The notes under the pieces: model-generated
The model's database searches: none
Told to the model about the DNA's origin: nothing
Seen by the model: the letters and a program-made list of their open reading frames with translations, nothing else
Source: Dendrophyllia cribrosa
Taxonomy: Eukaryota > Cnidaria > Anthozoa > Scleractinia > Dendrophylliidae
Assembly: GCA_024195265.1 (NCBI GenBank)
Contig: JAJLRJ010000010.1
Coordinates: 3,940,135 to 4,004,134 of the forward strand
Reading direction: 5' to 3'
Length of the DNA: 64,000 nt
Program-made: the position numbers and the translations under genes
In this document: piece by piece, positions 23,872 to 32,046 of the stretch
How positions within the stretch are numbered: the first letter of the stretch is position 1
Layout: each line of letters opens with the position of its first letter

Positions 23872-26800
23872 ACTCCCTAGAATTTTTGGTGAGGGTGTGC
23901 CGCCCGGTTTTCGCAATCCTGGCCCTATTTCAGACCAAACTATGCCATTTTCAAATCCGTTTTTATACCTGACCTCTAAAATCCATTCCCGTTTTGAGAC
24001 GTCGTTTGCGTGTTCTCTTTCTCTCTTTTTCGTTTGAAGAGTAAAAGGACTGAGAAATACATTTATTTCCTCTCGTGGTTCCCTTAAAATCTAGACCCAA
24101 TTTTAGTCCAAACTTCTCAAAATCTATACCCGTTTGCAGACCAAAACGGCGCAAAAACCACAATTTTTGCGCGACTTTTATTTTGCGGATTGGTGATTTT
24201 TGTGTTTTGCGGGAACAATTTTTTGCGGTTCGAGATGACTAACTAACTTTTGCGATTTCCTGCTCAAGCAGCAGAACGACATTTCATTGAAGGTGGTAAA
24301 GTACTGTCCTAAAGCTCTTTCCTCCACAGAGGACTCCTAGTCACGCTCCACGCTTGGCAGAAAACGCGCGGAGGCTGGGTAGAGGTACAAAGTAAAGCAC
24401 GCGGGGAACTCTGGGAAGGGAAAAGGAAAGGAGACCTCAGGCTCCCGCTCTTTCGCTCTTCCCATCGTTCCCCGCGCTCCCATTTTCTATTTTACTGTTC
24501 TTTACTGATAGGAGCTGCCTCTGCGGAGGAGAGAGGTCCTAAAGGACTGACGCAACAACAAACTCAAACAAGAAGCCTACCCCTGCCCGGTGCCCCCCTG
24601 CCATGCTAAAGAAAAAATTTACTATTGAAAAACTGTTGCCTAAAATCAATGATAATAGTTCTCATTTAGTTCTCATTTCTCATTTACGTCCGATATTGTC
24701 CCAGTAACGCAAGTTTACGTTAAAAACTAGGTCACCTTTTAATATTTAACTGAAGGGAGTAAATTTTTGCGGAGTATTACTCGTGTTTGAACCTATTTTT
24801 GTGGATCTCGCGATGGCAATCCGCAAAATCCACAAAAATTTAATATAACTCGCAAAAATTTCATGCTACACGGTACATAGCTTATATAAGAGAGTATGCT
24901 CCCGGAGCCAATAAAGGCAAACTTGAACACGATATCTTTGACTAACAAGCTGTATTATATATAAAACGCGCGCCCAATTATACACGCTATATCTTATTCA
25001 GCTTATTAGCTTTCGAAATTTCCATTCCGTTCTCTGTGAGGAATGGGTGCCCGGGGGAGGGGGAGGGGGGGGGGGGGGGGTACTCGGGTATGTTTTGGGT
25101 GGGCGGGTATGTACCACCCGGGTCTTCAAATTTGAATGATACCCCGTTCTAGAATTGGCTGCTGATAATTTGAAGCTTTCGTGCGTTCGAAATATTATAC
25201 CCCGTTCTAGCACATGGAGCAGAGGAGCCAAATTTGACCTTTTCGTGTTCGATCTTCGATCTGTTGTTTACGAGTCTGTTTTTCGCCCCAGCGGGACCCC
25301 AAGCGTAATCGGAGCTTTCCGTTGGGTAACCGCAGATTGCTGACTGTGGGCGCCACAAAATCGTTACGCAGCAACGATTTTTCTTCTCGGCACTTCGTGC
25401 CTCGCTCGGAAAGCGCCGATTACGCTTGGGGTCCCGCTGGGGGAAAAACTCGAAAACAACAGATCGAATAACGCAAGACACAGCGCGCGTATAAAGCTCA
25501 AAGATCGAACGCGTATTAGGTCAAATTTGGCTCCTCTGCTCCCTTTGGTTCTAGGAAACGTCTCTTAAATGGATACCCACCCTGTTCTAGATCAGGAGTC
25601 GCAAAATCACGACCCCGTTGGGCGGCACATACCCGTATAGGTATGTTGGGGGAGTCCCCCCCCCCCCCCCCCCCCCATCCCCACCCCCGGGATAGGTGCC
25701 TGTTTTCGGAATAAATCCATATGCCCAGTTCCTTTGAACTTGTTTATTCGTTGTTGTTTTTCTTTTCTTACCGCACTGCCATATAACATATCATTAAATA
25801 ATTACTGATTGCTGATAAAGGGATCAGACATACCGGACAGATGAATCTAAGCTTATCAGTATTACAAACGGATTATCTTTTCTTATACCTTGGTTTAGTT
25901 ATCTAATTTTCAAGCACTCGTATCTTTGTGAGTAAAAATAAACAGATCCGATACAAAATTTTCGACAGAATATTGGTACATATATGCACTTATTTTCCCT
26001 CAAACCGTTCGTGTTTTGGCGTTTAGCTGGATAGCGTAGTTTTCACTGAATTTAACAAATTAACATTGGGGGAAGGATAGGGGCATGCTAAATATCAAGT
26101 TTACTAATGATTATTGACTGATTTTCTAGTAATTAACTTTATGAATAACAAATGCGATGAAATCGCTCGCCAGGCATGCAGCGTTTCTTCACGCTGACCT
26201 TTAGACTGCCCAGAGGCGTCTGGTGAAAGAATTATTATTGAGTCCAATGAAAGGATTACACATTCAGCAATCTCATTCCAAAAGAAGCAACGTGCCAAAT
26301 CAATAGCGAGCATCAGAGTTGCTCTCTCAGCGACCATCGCTGACGTGATGACCCTTACTTTTAGTGAAAAAAAAAAAGTAAAATTCGGTTTTAAATTCCC
26401 TCGTAATCCGACCGTCTCGAGACCCGTAAAGGTCCCCAGAGGACGACCAAAGATCCCGGCCCTTCTCCTTATCGGTCTGACATCTAGAGAGGGTACTTAC
26501 AAGAAATTCATCTCTATTTATTAGTCAGTTTTAATGATGCATATAACTGTGGGTATGAATTCTCGTATTTTTACTTCTACTGGAAATTTGATGCCGGCTT
26601 TGGAAATGGATGGGTTGAAAAAGGGCTCAGCGGGTGTTGAAATATCATGTTGACACAATTAACCAATAATTCGCTTTTAGCGGTTTCAAAAACAGTACAT
26701 GAATTCCTTGATTATGCATGGTCTGAGCTGCGTGCGACAAGACAACACCCTTTTATAACAGCTTAACGTTGTCACGCTTTTGGGCAAATTGATTGCATGT

Positions 26801-27011
26801 ATTATTACTAAATATTTTTGATAAATATTCTCTTCAGGTGTGGTTGAGTTTCAAAGATTGAAATCACAGATACCGGAAAGAAAAGATATCGAAATTTATC
26901 ATCAACAATAATAAGAAGCTTACTTTTTTTCCTCTTCGAGGTCTTCGCGGAAAAGCCAATGGGTGCGAGACACAACACGAGCAAGGCACCAAGTTGAAGC
27001 GTTTTCCACAT
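8427..27011 (-). CDS. Secreted acidic mucin-like multidomain protein (PAN-like / Thr-Ser-Pro-Glu repeats / FN3 / three C-terminal modules)
   Basis: Nine coding exons on the minus strand: 27011-26924, 21478-21236, 20216-16450, 15549-15411, 13719-13495, 13092-12846, 10762-10217, 9372-8836, 8715-8427. All junctions are GT-AG and every phase closes, giving 6081 nt and 2026 residues. Domain order: signal peptide (1-22), six-cysteine PAN/apple-like domain (~32-85), acidic Thr/Ser/Pro repeat region (~111-1366), FN3 (~1367-1470), then three tandem ~175-residue modules (~1490-1671, 1672-1852, 1853-2026). No transmembrane segment is seen in this form, so secretion is expected. The mucin repeats should be O-glycosylated and are strongly acidic; a role in mucus, extracellular or skeletal matrix is inference. 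The join of exon 2 to exon 3 uses an internal donor (TCTA|gtatgt) and is the least certain step; an alternative end of exon 2 is described separately. Confidence 0.75.
8836..9372 (-). CDS. Mucin-like gene exon 8: end of module 2, start of module 3
   Basis: Phase 2 in (AG|A) and phase 2 out (TTC AG|gtgagt). The first part reads CYQTG ... KWFNVRLEIRG ... VTVIMNDTPTTTFKSH ... GILVTGG ... SIRFRSL ... LPQLPF; the second starts module 3 with KNCQN ... GICRALF ... YVISVKI ... YGVIFNV ... FEFVYFR. The intron always falls at the YFR/R boundary in mid-module, a strong sign of exon-wise duplication. Confidence 0.75.
9402..9488. repeat. Fragment of the GGTTTTCAATTGAGTGTCG-family MITE
   Basis: AGAGTGGTTTTCAATAATAG, then CCAGCGAATCAATCAGAACT and GCTGGCGCCAAGC, matches the left half of the family. 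No right end was found, so it is truncated. Intron of the mucin-like gene. Confidence 0.55.
9564..9714. repeat. Hairpin element, perfect ~38-bp arms
   Basis: ACAGGGTTAGACTCGACCTG through TATTCACAAAT recurs exactly in inverse, ending at 9714. The spacer is about 70 bp. Non-coding. Confidence 0.7.
9967..10023. repeat. (ACT)n/(GCT)n trinucleotide microsatellite
   Basis: Eleven or more ACT units grade into CTG/GCT units. It produces poly-Leu and poly-Ser open frames on the two strands that are not genes. Confidence 0.9.
10030..10195. repeat. Dispersed repeat: AACAAATGGTAMCATGCAAAAG family
   Basis: Contains TTTCATTTGAATGGTCACAC, AGACTCAAAAGTTAGAACTA and CATGTCTCCATAATTGACTC. Related pieces are at 3655-3745, 29025-29105, 29435-30365 (an inverted pair), 31175-31515 (tandem) and 54835-54985. 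Confidence 0.7.
10217..10762 (-). CDS. Mucin-like gene exon 7: end of module 1, start of module 2
   Basis: Phase 2 in (AG|G) and out (TTC AG|gtaacg), 546 nt. First part: SCFQTGVIKQG ... WIHTVLEVRD ... VTVFLNDVHVTSFKAK ... GGVVLANN ... IRFKDFSI ... LPSLPF. Second part: KSCASLQ ... QWSQGFCRAL ... YQISVDLF ... YLGIIFNARD ... DFIYFR. Alternating hydrophobic strands, the FNA and FK motifs and the GGV glycine turn suggest a beta sandwich of the concanavalin A-like/LamG or DUF1080 type; this is inference from pattern only. Confidence 0.75.
11245..11370. repeat. A/T-rich inverted repeat
   Basis: TTGTAGTTAATTTTTTATCTC and its inverse AAATAAAAAATTAACTACAT bracket about 125 bp. Intron of the mucin-like gene. 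Confidence 0.55.
11404..11816. mobile_element. MITE with CTACGTTTACACTAGAGGAG termini
   Basis: The left end CTACGTTTACACTAGAGGAG, continuing ATTTTTCCGGATTC, is exactly inverted at the right end (CTCCTCTAGTGTAAACGTAG). The interior repeats GGATTC-rich phrases in both orientations. 413 bp, non-coding. Confidence 0.75.
12010..12625. mobile_element. MITE nested inside the type-B element
   Basis: The imperfect arms are long. Left: CAGGAGCCCATTATCCGCAG, GCATGCAACTACCATA, TTTTTACAAGTAGGTTT. Right, inverted: AAACCTACTTGTAAAAAC, TATGGAAGTTGCACGC, GGGATTATGAGCTCCTG. It also contains an inner inverted pair around TAATTAATTCCTATTAGCC (12165-12295). Confidence 0.65.
12361..12520. mobile_element. Innermost nested hairpin element
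   Basis: GAATTGGTTTCGGAAAGCCA ... AATTGCATAATTAATAACTA and its inverse (ending CCGAAACCAATTC) form arms of about 65 bp. It lies within the MITE at 12010-12625, itself within the type-B element, so this is the third insertion layer. Confidence 0.7.
12846..13092 (-). CDS. Mucin-like gene exon 6: first half of C-terminal module 1
   Basis: Acceptor ttttttagcag, phase 1 in (G|GG), phase 2 out (TTC AG|gtaaaa). Encodes PSCVNIEKEG ... QWPDDGFCRNL ... YRVSVDFYVPE ... IIYLGIFFNAED ... DFVSFR. Conserved positions across the three modules: an early Cys, GFCR or GICR, Y-x-(I/V)-S-V-D/K, L/Y-G-(I/V)-(I/F)-F-N, and F-V/I-Y/S-F-R at the exon end. Confidence 0.75.
13216..13375. repeat. (CATT)n microsatellite
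   Basis: CATTCATTCATT runs broken by short variants, just downstream of the first module exon in the intron. Confidence 0.85.
13495..13719 (-). CDS. Mucin-like gene exon 5: second half of FN3 domain
   Basis: Acceptor gatcgtttttag, phase 1 in, donor GAA G|gtaaag, phase 1 out. LSPDTKYRVAVSAVNEHGRS is the typical FN3 F-strand and 'NxxG' turn (L-x-P-x-T-x-Y-x-V-x-V-x-A-x-N). After the domain, a linker KARIEPTDCPGKNNTTKEG leads to the C-terminal modules and includes an N-glycosylation sequon (NNT). Confidence 0.85.
13923..14514. mobile_element. TTAA-flanked element, GGTGGCTCCATA termini
   Basis: GGTGGCTCCATA at the left and its inverse ATGGAGCCACC at the right, with TTAA directly outside both ends (13919-13922, 14515-14518), as in piggyBac or Kolobok elements. 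592 bp, non-coding. It carries ATTGCCATGGTAAC at 14340-14353, close to an RFX X-box. It lies in the intron between FN3 exons 4 and 5. Confidence 0.7.
14770..15215. repeat. G/C-tract-bounded element, type C
   Basis: Tandem phrases TATATGAAAGGGGTACCATT and GAAAGGGTAGGGATTTCACG, then GACGGAGCATCCCCGTAC, TTGTTGAGTA and a run of about 20 C. The copy at 28169-28560 is closely similar and begins with a G run and GGTACTCCC. Confidence 0.6.
15411..15549 (-). CDS. Mucin-like gene exon 4: first half of FN3 domain
   Basis: Acceptor ttgttcctcag, phase 0 in, donor GGA G|gtacta, phase 1 out. PPDAPQNVKVKATSETELEI then TWEPP are the A and B strands of FN3, with the conserved Trp, followed by VSYKVRV. Together with exon 5 this makes one complete domain of about 100 residues. 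Confidence 0.85.
15677..16298. mobile_element. piggyBac-like MITE (TTAA, CCCTTTGACGTGCAA)
   Basis: TTAA then CCCTTTGACGTGCAA on the left; TTGCACGTCAAAGGG then TTAA on the right. The CCCTTT start and TTAA target duplication are the piggyBac signature. 622 bp. A 109-codon plus-strand frame inside is low-complexity (Lys/Thr-rich) and shows no transposase motif. Confidence 0.8.
16450..20216 (-). CDS. Mucin-like gene exon 3: giant acidic Thr/Ser/Pro repeat exon
   Basis: A single 3767-nt exon, phase 1 in (acceptor ctttttaatag|TG) and phase 0 out (GCT GAG|gttagc). After a Thr-rich lead (TTTKPIPTTSDEGIPTT) it encodes well over 100 copies of a nonapeptide with consensus TTASPDEEG; variants replace A with S, T, G or V and E with K, G, Q or A. 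Hydroxyl residues (about 35-40%) and Pro suit dense O-glycosylation. One residue in three is acidic, far more than in ordinary mucins. It ends SAPTTPSAE. No frame interruption is visible in the whole array. Confidence 0.85.
16485..19960. repeat. 27-bp coding minisatellite
   Basis: Plus-strand unit GTTGTTCCTTCCTCG + TCAGGTGATGCG, about 125-130 copies, all multiples of 27 bp. Higher-order repeats are present: CGATAGTTGTTTCCCCGTCA occurs near 17151 and again 621 bp (23 units) later, and TTACTTCTTTGTCAGGTGAT recurs 729 bp (27 units) apart. Confidence 0.95.
20345..20628. mobile_element. MITE, AGAGCAGTTTTCAATTGAG family, copy 2
   Basis: AGAGCAGTTTTCAATTGAGT and its inverse at the right end, with TA on each side. 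Nearly identical throughout to 62366-62649, which suggests both are recent. Lies in intron 2 of the mucin-like gene. Confidence 0.8.
20629..21159. other. Intron sequence, nothing recognised
   Basis: Unique-looking A/T-rich intron between the repeat exon and the PAN-like exon of the mucin-like gene; no conserved frame or element ends seen. Confidence 0.4.
21160..21165 (-). terminator. Possible alternative polyadenylation signal
   Basis: TTTATT (AATAAA on minus) lies just 15 bp past the TGA stop (21182-21180) reached if exon 2 of the mucin-like gene is read through its donor. Confidence 0.35.
21180..21478 (-). CDS. Mucin-like gene exon 2: six-cysteine PAN/apple-like domain, with alternative terminal form
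   Basis: Acceptor tatcatattgcag, phase 1 in (A|AT). KWKDYRAFWCTDSG, TTAEECQSYCGDSCDAVEWW and NACYTCTDLK give six cysteines in an apple/PAN-like order ('xxEEC...C...C.A..W....CY.C'). Two fates are possible. Splicing at 21236 (ATC AAG AGA TCT A|gtatgt) joins exon 3 in phase. Read-through continues MLELLLLFLLLAFLLII then TGA with AATAAA close by, giving with exon 1 a 128-residue secreted protein whose hydrophobic tail could be a GPI signal or membrane anchor. The tail comes from TTG-rich simple sequence and may be chance. Confidence 0.7.
21575..21918. repeat. G/C-tract-bounded element, type B (intact)
   Basis: Run of about 25 G, then GACTCCGATATGAAAATGAC and GGGGTGCTCG; right end GAGCACCTTGTCATTTTTAT then GGGAGTCCCCC. 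The interior has GGTACCTTTTAGG repeated in both orientations (GGTACCTCTTAGGGGTAAAA). Confidence 0.65.
22260..22327. repeat. Short hairpin
   Basis: TAATCTCGTACCCAGATCT and its inverse AGATCTGGGTACGAGATTA, separated by about 28 bp. Confidence 0.7.
22346..22789. mobile_element. Long-arm hairpin element (CACAGGTAGCCCAAGC), copy 1
   Basis: Almost the entire 444 bp is one inverted repeat with arms of roughly 190-200 bp, from CACAGGTAGCCCAAGCTATA to TATAGCTTGGGCTACCTGTG. The centre contains CTCTATATATCC. The same 71-residue frame can be read from both strands, a result of symmetry and not of coding. Confidence 0.85.
23060..23236. repeat. Inverted-repeat element
   Basis: CGACAAACTACAAGGCTGAT ... 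CTTTGCGAGACACCAATACG at the left is inverted at the right (CGTATTGGTGTCTCGCAAAG ... ATCAGCCTTGCAGTTTGTCG). About 177 bp. Confidence 0.7.
23396..23808 (+). mobile_element. 3' end of a CR1/L2-type LINE, 5'-truncated, copy 1
   Basis: Encodes YNLRDSEDKLNVPLPRTNYY ... FSYSGAMLWNSLSHNVRKAE ... QFKRLLKEEL then a stop, the typical C-terminus of CR1/L2-like reverse transcriptase ORFs in invertebrates. Followed by a 3' UTR and a (TATC)n tail at 23783-23808. Near-identical over the shared part to 32405-32772, implying recent activity of a source elsewhere. Confidence 0.75.
23838..24170. repeat. G-tract-bounded element, left part
   Basis: About 34 G, then GGTACTCCCTAGAATTTTTG, GTGTGCCGCCC and CCTGGCCCTATTTCAGACCA, the same opening as type A. 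A right end was not clearly found. Confidence 0.45.
25045..25690. repeat. G/C-tract-bounded element enclosing an inner inverted repeat
   Basis: Left: G run, GGTACTCGGGTATG, GGGTATGTACCACCC. Right: GGGCGGCACATACCCGTATA then a C run of about 22. Inside, GGAGCAGAGGAGCCAAATTT and CCAGCGGGACCCCAAGCGTA recur inverted near 25425-25540, so another palindromic element sits within it. Confidence 0.6.
26924..27011 (-). CDS. Mucin-like gene exon 1: signal peptide
   Basis: ATG at 27011-27009 starts MWKTLQLGALLVLCLAPIGF, a classical signal peptide with likely cleavage after FSA, followed by basic KTSKRKKSK. Donor AAA A|gtaagc, phase 1, compatible with exon 2. An in-frame ATG 14 codons upstream (27053) exists, but the inner ATG places the basic residue and hydrophobic core correctly. 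Confidence 0.75.
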
Positions 27012-27059
27012 GTTGTATCGTTCTTCTCCAAGCTTTCTACTTCCCAAATGCAAGCCTAG

Positions 27060-28150
27060 ATGTTAAAATAAGAAATACAGATGATGAAGAGGCATATGAA
27101 AAAGTCGCTTACGAGTTTAAGTCAAGAAAATTTCTTCTTCACCTGAAGTTGCCTCGGGTGTCGAAACGCTCTTGGCCAAAGAATGCGAAGATCAAGAAGA
27201 GATGAAACGTTTTGGAATTCAATACCCCACGGCGCTATCGCTTTTCCGCCACATATTTTAATATGATGCCGACATGGTTCCAATTTTCCTCTTCCGATGG
27301 AGAAAACAATAATTGTATCCTGAATAAACGTTTGTTTTGGATCATCGATGACCATTGATTGGCGTAGGAGCTTTTTTAAACCCCTGTATCTATTTATATT
27401 TTTATAAATATCACTTAGAAGACTAGACATCAAATAATCTTTTTTTTTTTACATTTCTGGGATCAAAAGTTGAGTATGACCTAATCTGCGACGGGAAAAA
27501 AACGCCTGCTCTCAGGTTAAATATGATCGAGTATCGCTGGGTTCACTGGATGGACATAATCACTCAGCTCCCATTGTCTTCAATTTTTCCCGATTTTGTG
27601 GCCATGGAACGGAAGAATGTTGTCAAGGACAGAAAAAAAGACAGACACTTTATCATCGCTGGTGGCAAAGGCCCAAGAAACTCGTTATGATCTATCAGTG
27701 TTCTTTCATCGATTTTGCAGCATAAATGGTTCCGATGACATTCACGCAAAACATAACCACGTTTGGAATTTACTAGTTATTTCATCCACGCGGGGAAACT
27801 CTTGCTCGGGACTCTTGCCGGCTCCCCCTGATAAAACAAAGTCTTCAAATCCGCGAAAATGATGTTTCTTGTCAAAGTACGTCGAAATCAGATGTTCACA
27901 AGTCCTCATTTGATATCTACTACTTTACACAACGATTTCTCCTACCACAGAAAAATCCTATATCGACACATGTGAACTGATATTTTATCTTCACTGTGTG
28001 GTGTGAAGATATCATTATCTTTATGCGTTAGTCGGAAAATGTCAAACGCGCTAAAAGGTGTTCGTCTATAATAGAATTTTCAACTTGGTTATCAGTCAGT
28101 CACTGGTTATTAGTGAAGTTTATATAATAAACAAGATAATACGTGCTTGT
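27060..28150. other. Intergenic sequence upstream of the mucin-like gene
   Basis: Should hold its 5' UTR and promoter. No TATA box or conserved coding frame was identified with confidence; short open frames here show no recognisable domain. Confidence 0.4.
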
Positions 28151-28168
28151 GAAACTGTCAACGAGGTT

Positions 28169-28560
28169 CCGGGGGGGGGGGGGGGGGTACTCCCTATAAT
28201 GGGCTATGCGGGGATGCTCCGCCCGAAAGGGGTACCTTTTTCAGGCTGGAGATATATGAAAGGGTAAGGATTTCACGAGTTGAAGTATATAAAAGGGTAG
28301 GGATTTCACGAAGTATGGGAAAGGGTAGGGAAAACACGAGTTGAAGAATAAAAAGGGTAGGGAAAACTGCAATATATCAAACAGACGCACGTAAAGGCTA
28401 TTTGAAAGGGGTACCATTTTCAATGAAAGGTATATGAAAGGGGTACCATTTTCAATGAAAGGTATATGAAAGGGTTACCTTTTCTGTCAAAAACGGTACA
28501 TAAAAGGGTAAGGGTTCGGACCTTGGGGCGGAGCATCTCCATGCAAAACTTTGTTGAGTA
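28169..28560. repeat. G-tract-bounded element, type C, copy 2
   Basis: About 18 G, GGTACTCCCTATAATGGGC, GGGGATGCTCCGCCC, then tandem GAAAGGGGTACC phrases; ends GGGCGGAGCATCTCC and TTGTTGAGTA. The terminal GGATGCTCCGCCC / GGGCGGAGCATC are inverted repeats. Same family as 14770-15215. Confidence 0.65.
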
Positions 28561-28571
28561 CGAGATTTCAT

Positions 28572-29003
28572 CACAGGTAGCCTAAGCTATGTATCAGGTG
28601 ACCGTTACGAGCGAAATTTTAAGGATTTGTATGAGAAAAAACGGTCCATTCTAGGAGCTAAAAAATACGAACAAGATGTCAATAAAAATTGCCTACCTTA
28701 CTTCGCTTGTGTGTTTCCTTGTCTCCTGTGTGGTTTTTGGAGCGATTTAGAGCGTTTCCAGTGAGAAAGGGAAAGGATATATAGAGAGAAAGCAATGGAA
28801 CTAAAACTCACTGGAAACGCTCTAAATCGCTCCAAAAACCACACAGGAGACATGGAAACACACAAGCGAAGTAAGGTAGGCAATTTTTATTGACATCTTG
28901 TTCGTATTTTTTAGCTCCTAGAATGGACCGTTTTTTCTCATACAAATCTTTATAATTTCGCTCGTAACGGTTACTGTGACACATATAGCTTGGGCTACCT
29001 GTG
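28572..29003. mobile_element. Long-arm hairpin element (CACAGGTAGCC), copy 2
   Basis: Same sequence and symmetry as 22346-22789 with a slightly shorter left arm (CACAGGTAGCCTAAGCTATG). It abuts a type-C G-tract element on the left and a fragment of the ATGGTCACACTATAAGATTT repeat on the right. Confidence 0.85.
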
Positions 29004-29434
29004 GTTTCATTTGAATGGTCACACTATAAGATTTCGTCCACAGACTCAAAAGTATAATAGAACTACACTGCATGTCTCCATAATTGACTCTGGGAGTGAA
29101 AGGGTTGATATCGGCTTTTCTGTACTGCGGAGGAAAACAGATTGAGGGGGAAAAAAAATTTGTTTGTCGAGATTTACTACAGTGACTACAATTTTCCAAG
29201 AAAGTTGGCTTGCAGTATTTTTTTTTTTTAATCACGCAATTACCTGGCCCCCACCTTCCTCAGAAATGTCATGGTTCGCCCCAAAGTGAATCAACCATAT
29301 TTTCACTCAGAATCTGTGTACCTGTCGGTTTTGCCGATGGCCGTGGTGTAGTGGTGATCGCGTTTGCCTTTACTGTTACTGCACTTTTTAATCATTTCAA
29401 TCCCAGGAGTTCCAACTGAGAACAAAACGGTAAC

Positions 29435-30365
29435 AAAATTCAAGAAAAATCCCAAATTTCATTTCGTGAAATATTGAAAAACAAATGGTACCATGCAAAA
29501 GTACTGCAGAAGAGGTTTCATTTGAATGGTCACATCATAGGATTTCGTCCACAGACTCAAAAGTTAGAAGTACACTACATGTCTCCATAATTGACTCTGT
29601 GAGTGAAAGGGTTACCAGACTAGGGTTCCATTCCTCGCCGGTGAACCATATTTTAATTTCACATACAGTAGTATTGTATTCGTGCTTTATATGTAATGTT
29701 TATTTGCTAATAAGCCTGGGAGCTTATTTGACTGATTCAGTGTGGGGATCCGTTTGCATTTTGTTTACTTTTTCTCAAAAACTTTTTTCCTTAGTCACAC
29801 AATCAATTCCAATCAAGTTTTTCGAGAACTGAAGTTGGAGATAGCAATTCGCAAGTTTATTGCGTAAATCCGTTTTTGTTCTCATTGTCGGGTACACGGG
29901 AAACCGGCTCCAAAAAAAAATTACTGCAATCAACATTTTCCAGTATCATTGACAAAAAATAGGCAGAAATAACTTCAATATTATTTTTTGCACTCTTGGT
30001 TTTTGCTAAGCTTGCGTGCAGACGTCGATCCTATTTCCTTTGATTCAGCTTTACGCGGAAAAAGAAACTGCTAGGAGATGTCTGGCGAGTGCACGCAGGC
30101 TAGTTTTTGTAAGGCTCGACTACCAGCCGCTTTTTGGGAAGTCAAGGGCCGACATTTTCTCTAAATAATGCTGCTTAACCGACCGTTGTTCCAACTTCTT
30201 AAGTAAACTCGACAGAGTCAATTATGAAGACATAGTTCTAACTTTTCAGTCTGTTGACGAAATCTATGGTGTGACTATTCAAATGACACCTTTGGCAGTA
30301 CCTTCCTTTGGTACTATTTGTTGGAGTATTTAATAATGAGATTTGGGATTTTTCTTGAGTTCGAT
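29435..30365. repeat. Inverted pair of the AACAAATGGTACCATGC repeat
   Basis: The left copy (AAGAAAAATCCCAAATTTCA ... GACTCTGTGAGTGAAAGGGT) and the right copy in opposite orientation (GACAGAGTCAATTATGAAGA ... GATTTGGGATTTTTCTTGAG) bracket about 600 bp of non-coding DNA, so the whole may be one element whose arms are the dispersed repeat. Confidence 0.55.
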
Positions 30366-30369
30366 TTTT

Positions 30370-31170
30370 GGCACAAAGGGCTAACACATTAAGAAATGGC
30401 AAAAGTACGAGTCAAATCGAGATTTTTCTCAGACTTTGCTTCGGCTTTCAGAAATGCAATTGTAGATTTAACTTGCATCATCATTATTATTATTTATTTA
30501 TTATCATTACCGCCCTGTGGCATAAAATTTTCGCGGGATCTATTATTATCATTATTATTATTACAAACAATCGAAAGTGGTTGCACCAACCGATGACCAA
30601 TATGGCTCCGTATGCGCTTACGTGTGATCTTTTCAACGATCGTTCCAAGTGTCTTTCTTCATTCCTATACAATTCTCTCGATGAAAATGAATGGCCAAAA
30701 ACTTTCAACAGAACAACCACTAACCATGCATGCTAACGGCATTTCGTGATGCGTTTCGAATTTCCAGGGTGATAGCAGGCGCCGATTTATTTTAGGGCAA
30801 AAATTTGGGGGAGCTAAAAATAAACTGGCCCCTATATAGCGCAGGCTGTATCAGATATATCACGTACGACAGTTCCATAAAACGGGTTTCCAAAAAACTA
30901 CATGCAGTTCCTTCCGTTTTGGCCAACAAATATTGATCAAGACGATTTCATTAGACAAAAGAAGCCGTCTCCAACAAATTTTGGCACACGTGCTTTAAGC
31001 TAGTCGGGCCAACAATAATAAACTGAATACAATCCGTTTTAATCGTCCTTGAAATTAAGCCATCCTTGCCATTTTTGCAGCATTTAATGCAGAATTATGC
31101 TTGAATTCTTTGTAGAAGTTGTTTTTATGCAAAGCAAAGCAATGGAATGATTTGTTTTTTATATTATCCT
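30370..31170. other. Intergenic, nothing recognised
   Basis: A/T-rich spacer with a short (ATT)n-rich patch at 30478-30570; no gene or element end could be supported. Confidence 0.4.
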
Positions 31171-31174
31171 TTCC

Positions 31175-31515
31175 CTCCCAGAGTCAATTATGAAGACATG
31201 TAGTGTAGTTCTAACTTTTGAGTCTGTTGATGAAATCCTATGGTGTGACCATTCAAATGAAACCTCTTCAGCAGTACTTTTGCATGGAACCATTTGTTCT
31301 AACTTTTGAGTCTGTTGATGAAATCCTATGGTGTGACCATTCAAATGAAACCTCTTCAGCAGTACTTTTGCATGGTACCATTTGTTCTAACTTTTGAGTC
31401 TGTGGATGAAATCCTATGGTGTGACCATTCAAATGAAACCTCTTCAGCAGTACTTTTGCATGGTACCATTTGTTTTTTTAAATATTTTACAAAATGAAAT
31501 TTGGGATTTTCCTTG
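31175..31515. repeat. 88-bp tandem repeat, three units
   Basis: CTAACTTTTGAGTCTGTTGA ... TTTTGCATGGTACCATTTGTT recurs at 31211, 31299 and 31387 with a period of 88 bp and very few differences. The unit is part of the dispersed AACAAATGGTACCATGC repeat, locally amplified. Confidence 0.85.
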
Positions 31516-32046
31516 AATTTTTATGTTTGGCACTCTTAGCGTCATGACTGTCTTTCTAGGTCTTTGTTTTCTAGAGGTCTTAGGTCTTAGTTTTCTAGAC
31601 ACCCGGCTGTTAGCGTTTCCCTGTCGGACGTTTATCCAGAGACAAAATTGCGTTATGCACATCGTAATACATATAAATCGCTACAGCATGCTACATGGAG
31701 TGTTTTAGCGCAGAAATTTCGAAGACGTCACTTCAGATACATCTAAACATGTTAAAGAACCAGACGGGACGGGACGTTGTAAGCTCACTAAATTCTACAC
31801 CGTATTTTGGGTATGGCGTCTGTGGCGTCGACAAGTCGAGGAAGATAAACCTGACAGAGGCTTAGCCATTTTCATAAACATATAAACCAAAAAAAAAAAT
31901 CACCACTCGAGACCACTAAGTCGCTGTCGAATTTCAAAACCATGAAATTCGCTGCCGTGTTTGTTTATATGGCGTCGCTGTCGCAATTCAGTCATCTCAA
32001 CTAGTCCGCGTCAAAGGCGGACCAAAGAGAGGTAGCTAACATTTTC

